Assembly (NCBI GenBank): GCA_019614645.1 | Contig: JABWDB010000001.1 | Coordinates: 11,821,501-11,885,500 of the forward strand | Source of the DNA: Stratiolaelaps scimitus | Lineage: Eukaryota > Arthropoda > Arachnida > Mesostigmata > Laelapidae | Direction of reading: 5' to 3' | Length of the DNA: 64,000 bases | Shown here: positions 63,201 through 64,000 of the stretch, piece by piece | Layout of the letters: each line of letters begins with the position of its first letter | Numbering within the stretch: position 1 is the first letter of the stretch | Program-made: the position numbers and the translations under genes | Notes under the pieces: generated by a model | What the model saw: the letters and a program-made list of their open reading frames with translations, nothing else | What the model was told of the DNA's origin: nothing | Database searches by the model: none

Positions 63201-64000
63201 GATCCCGTTGTGACGCTCACTCACGGTTACAGCTCGCACGTGAAAACCGTACATTTTTAGCTAAGCTTTAGGTAAGACAGTGCAAAAGAGCGGATGACAG
63301 CTATGAAGAGCGGATGGTATCGTTGTGAAAGAATTCGACGACATTTCGTCAACAGCGGAACTGACAGTAGTAGAACATGGATGCCGCGGTAGTTTCCGGC
63401 AAACGTCAGAATGTTCTCAGCAGCAGCAGCAACTGCTGACGCATACGGCCGCGTGGTCAGAGCGTTTACTTCTGGCGAATACCGACCTAGCAGTATTCAC
63501 ACAGAGTTTGTTAAAGGTTCGAGACTAGAGAATAATGATAGTACGGATGCGGAACGAGGCGAATTGACCTATAATATAAATTTTGCAAATAATTACTACG
63601 CGGTTTTACGAGGAGGTATTACAGCTCCTCGTGGGCCGAAGTGCATACTGGTTTGATCGATGTAAGCCACAATCATTTTGCGCTTAATTGGTCTTACATA
63701 ACTATAGACTATTAGTATTTATAAGTCCTGTCATTAGGTAAATGAAAAGCCAGATCTCTCAGGTCGGCGAGCTGTCTATGCCCTATGATGGCGTGGATGC
63801 CTTTGTCATTTTATTCCGCACAGAGAAGAACGTCAACAATCGATTAGATTCGTTTATTAACTTGGCACACGTTTCCATAAAGCTTCCTCTGCAATAACCT
63901 GTGTACCCCATTGTAGCTTGCATCGTAGGGCCACAAAGTCACACTTACTGAACGCTGGGCTGAATCCAGCGTCGTTGGCACACGTAAACCACGTAGTTGA
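60270..64000. other. Right end, no confirmed gene
   Basis: Short frames only. A possible small minus-strand exon lies near 61135-61205 (ERCDSPHRGIKLNEHL after an acceptor TTATTTGCAG), which might be a farther exon of the gene at 58.6-60.3 kb. The frames at 62186-62587 (minus) and 62837-63187 (plus) have no recognisable motifs. The window ends without a clear gene boundary. Confidence 0.35.

Overview
This is eukaryotic DNA. Genes are split by GT-AG introns, coding density is low, (TA)n and other microsatellites are frequent, and there are remnants of Tc1/mariner, Gypsy and LINE elements. Protein similarity and the transposon mix suggest an arthropod. A mite or other chelicerate would fit but the sequence alone does not prove it.

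Layout. At 1-2990 there is AT-rich DNA with coding-like but broken segments of unknown, possibly viral, origin. At 3056-4625 (+) lies a two-exon gene for the SOSS complex subunit INIP with a very long low-complexity N-terminus. From about 8.7 to 45.4 kb, on the minus strand, lies a tandem family of casein kinase 2 alpha (CK2 alpha) genes. From right to left these are: the canonical gene (42982-44941, plus a 5'UTR exon to about 45407); a diverged paralog that keeps all catalytic residues (28928-31641); a truncated 3' copy (about 23290-24330); and two strongly diverged copies (16049-21177 and 9434-12979). All four complete copies share four coding exons with the same intron phases, and each splices into one open frame. 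The two leftmost copies have lost the glycine-rich loop, the HRD-loop lysine and the DWG aspartate, so they are predicted pseudokinases.

The family is interspersed with mobile DNA. A Tc1 element sits at the axis of a perfect palindrome in an intron of one pseudokinase copy, and a second, truncated Tc1 lies at 32.7-33.8 kb. A Gypsy gag-pol remnant lies in an intron of the other pseudokinase copy. Several non-LTR reverse transcriptase remnants lie between 24.3 and 28.0 kb, one fused directly to a broken CK2 exon. The DNA downstream (3') of canonical CK2 alpha (39.1-42.9 kb) is built from nested direct and inverted duplications that could fold into a long hairpin.

From 45.4 to 64 kb I find mostly non-coding DNA with simple repeats: a 20-bp perfect hairpin at 45834-45888, a tRNA-like element near 56.03 kb, a few unproven ORFs, and a candidate multi-exon minus-strand gene of unknown function at about 58.6-60.3 kb.

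How the genes relate: INIP (genome maintenance) and CK2 alpha (catalytic subunit of the CK2 tetramer) are independent housekeeping genes. The likely special biology is the local expansion of CK2 alpha into a gradient from conserved kinase, through a diverged but apparently catalytic copy, to intact pseudokinases that might compete for CK2 beta or other partners. That functional idea is inference.
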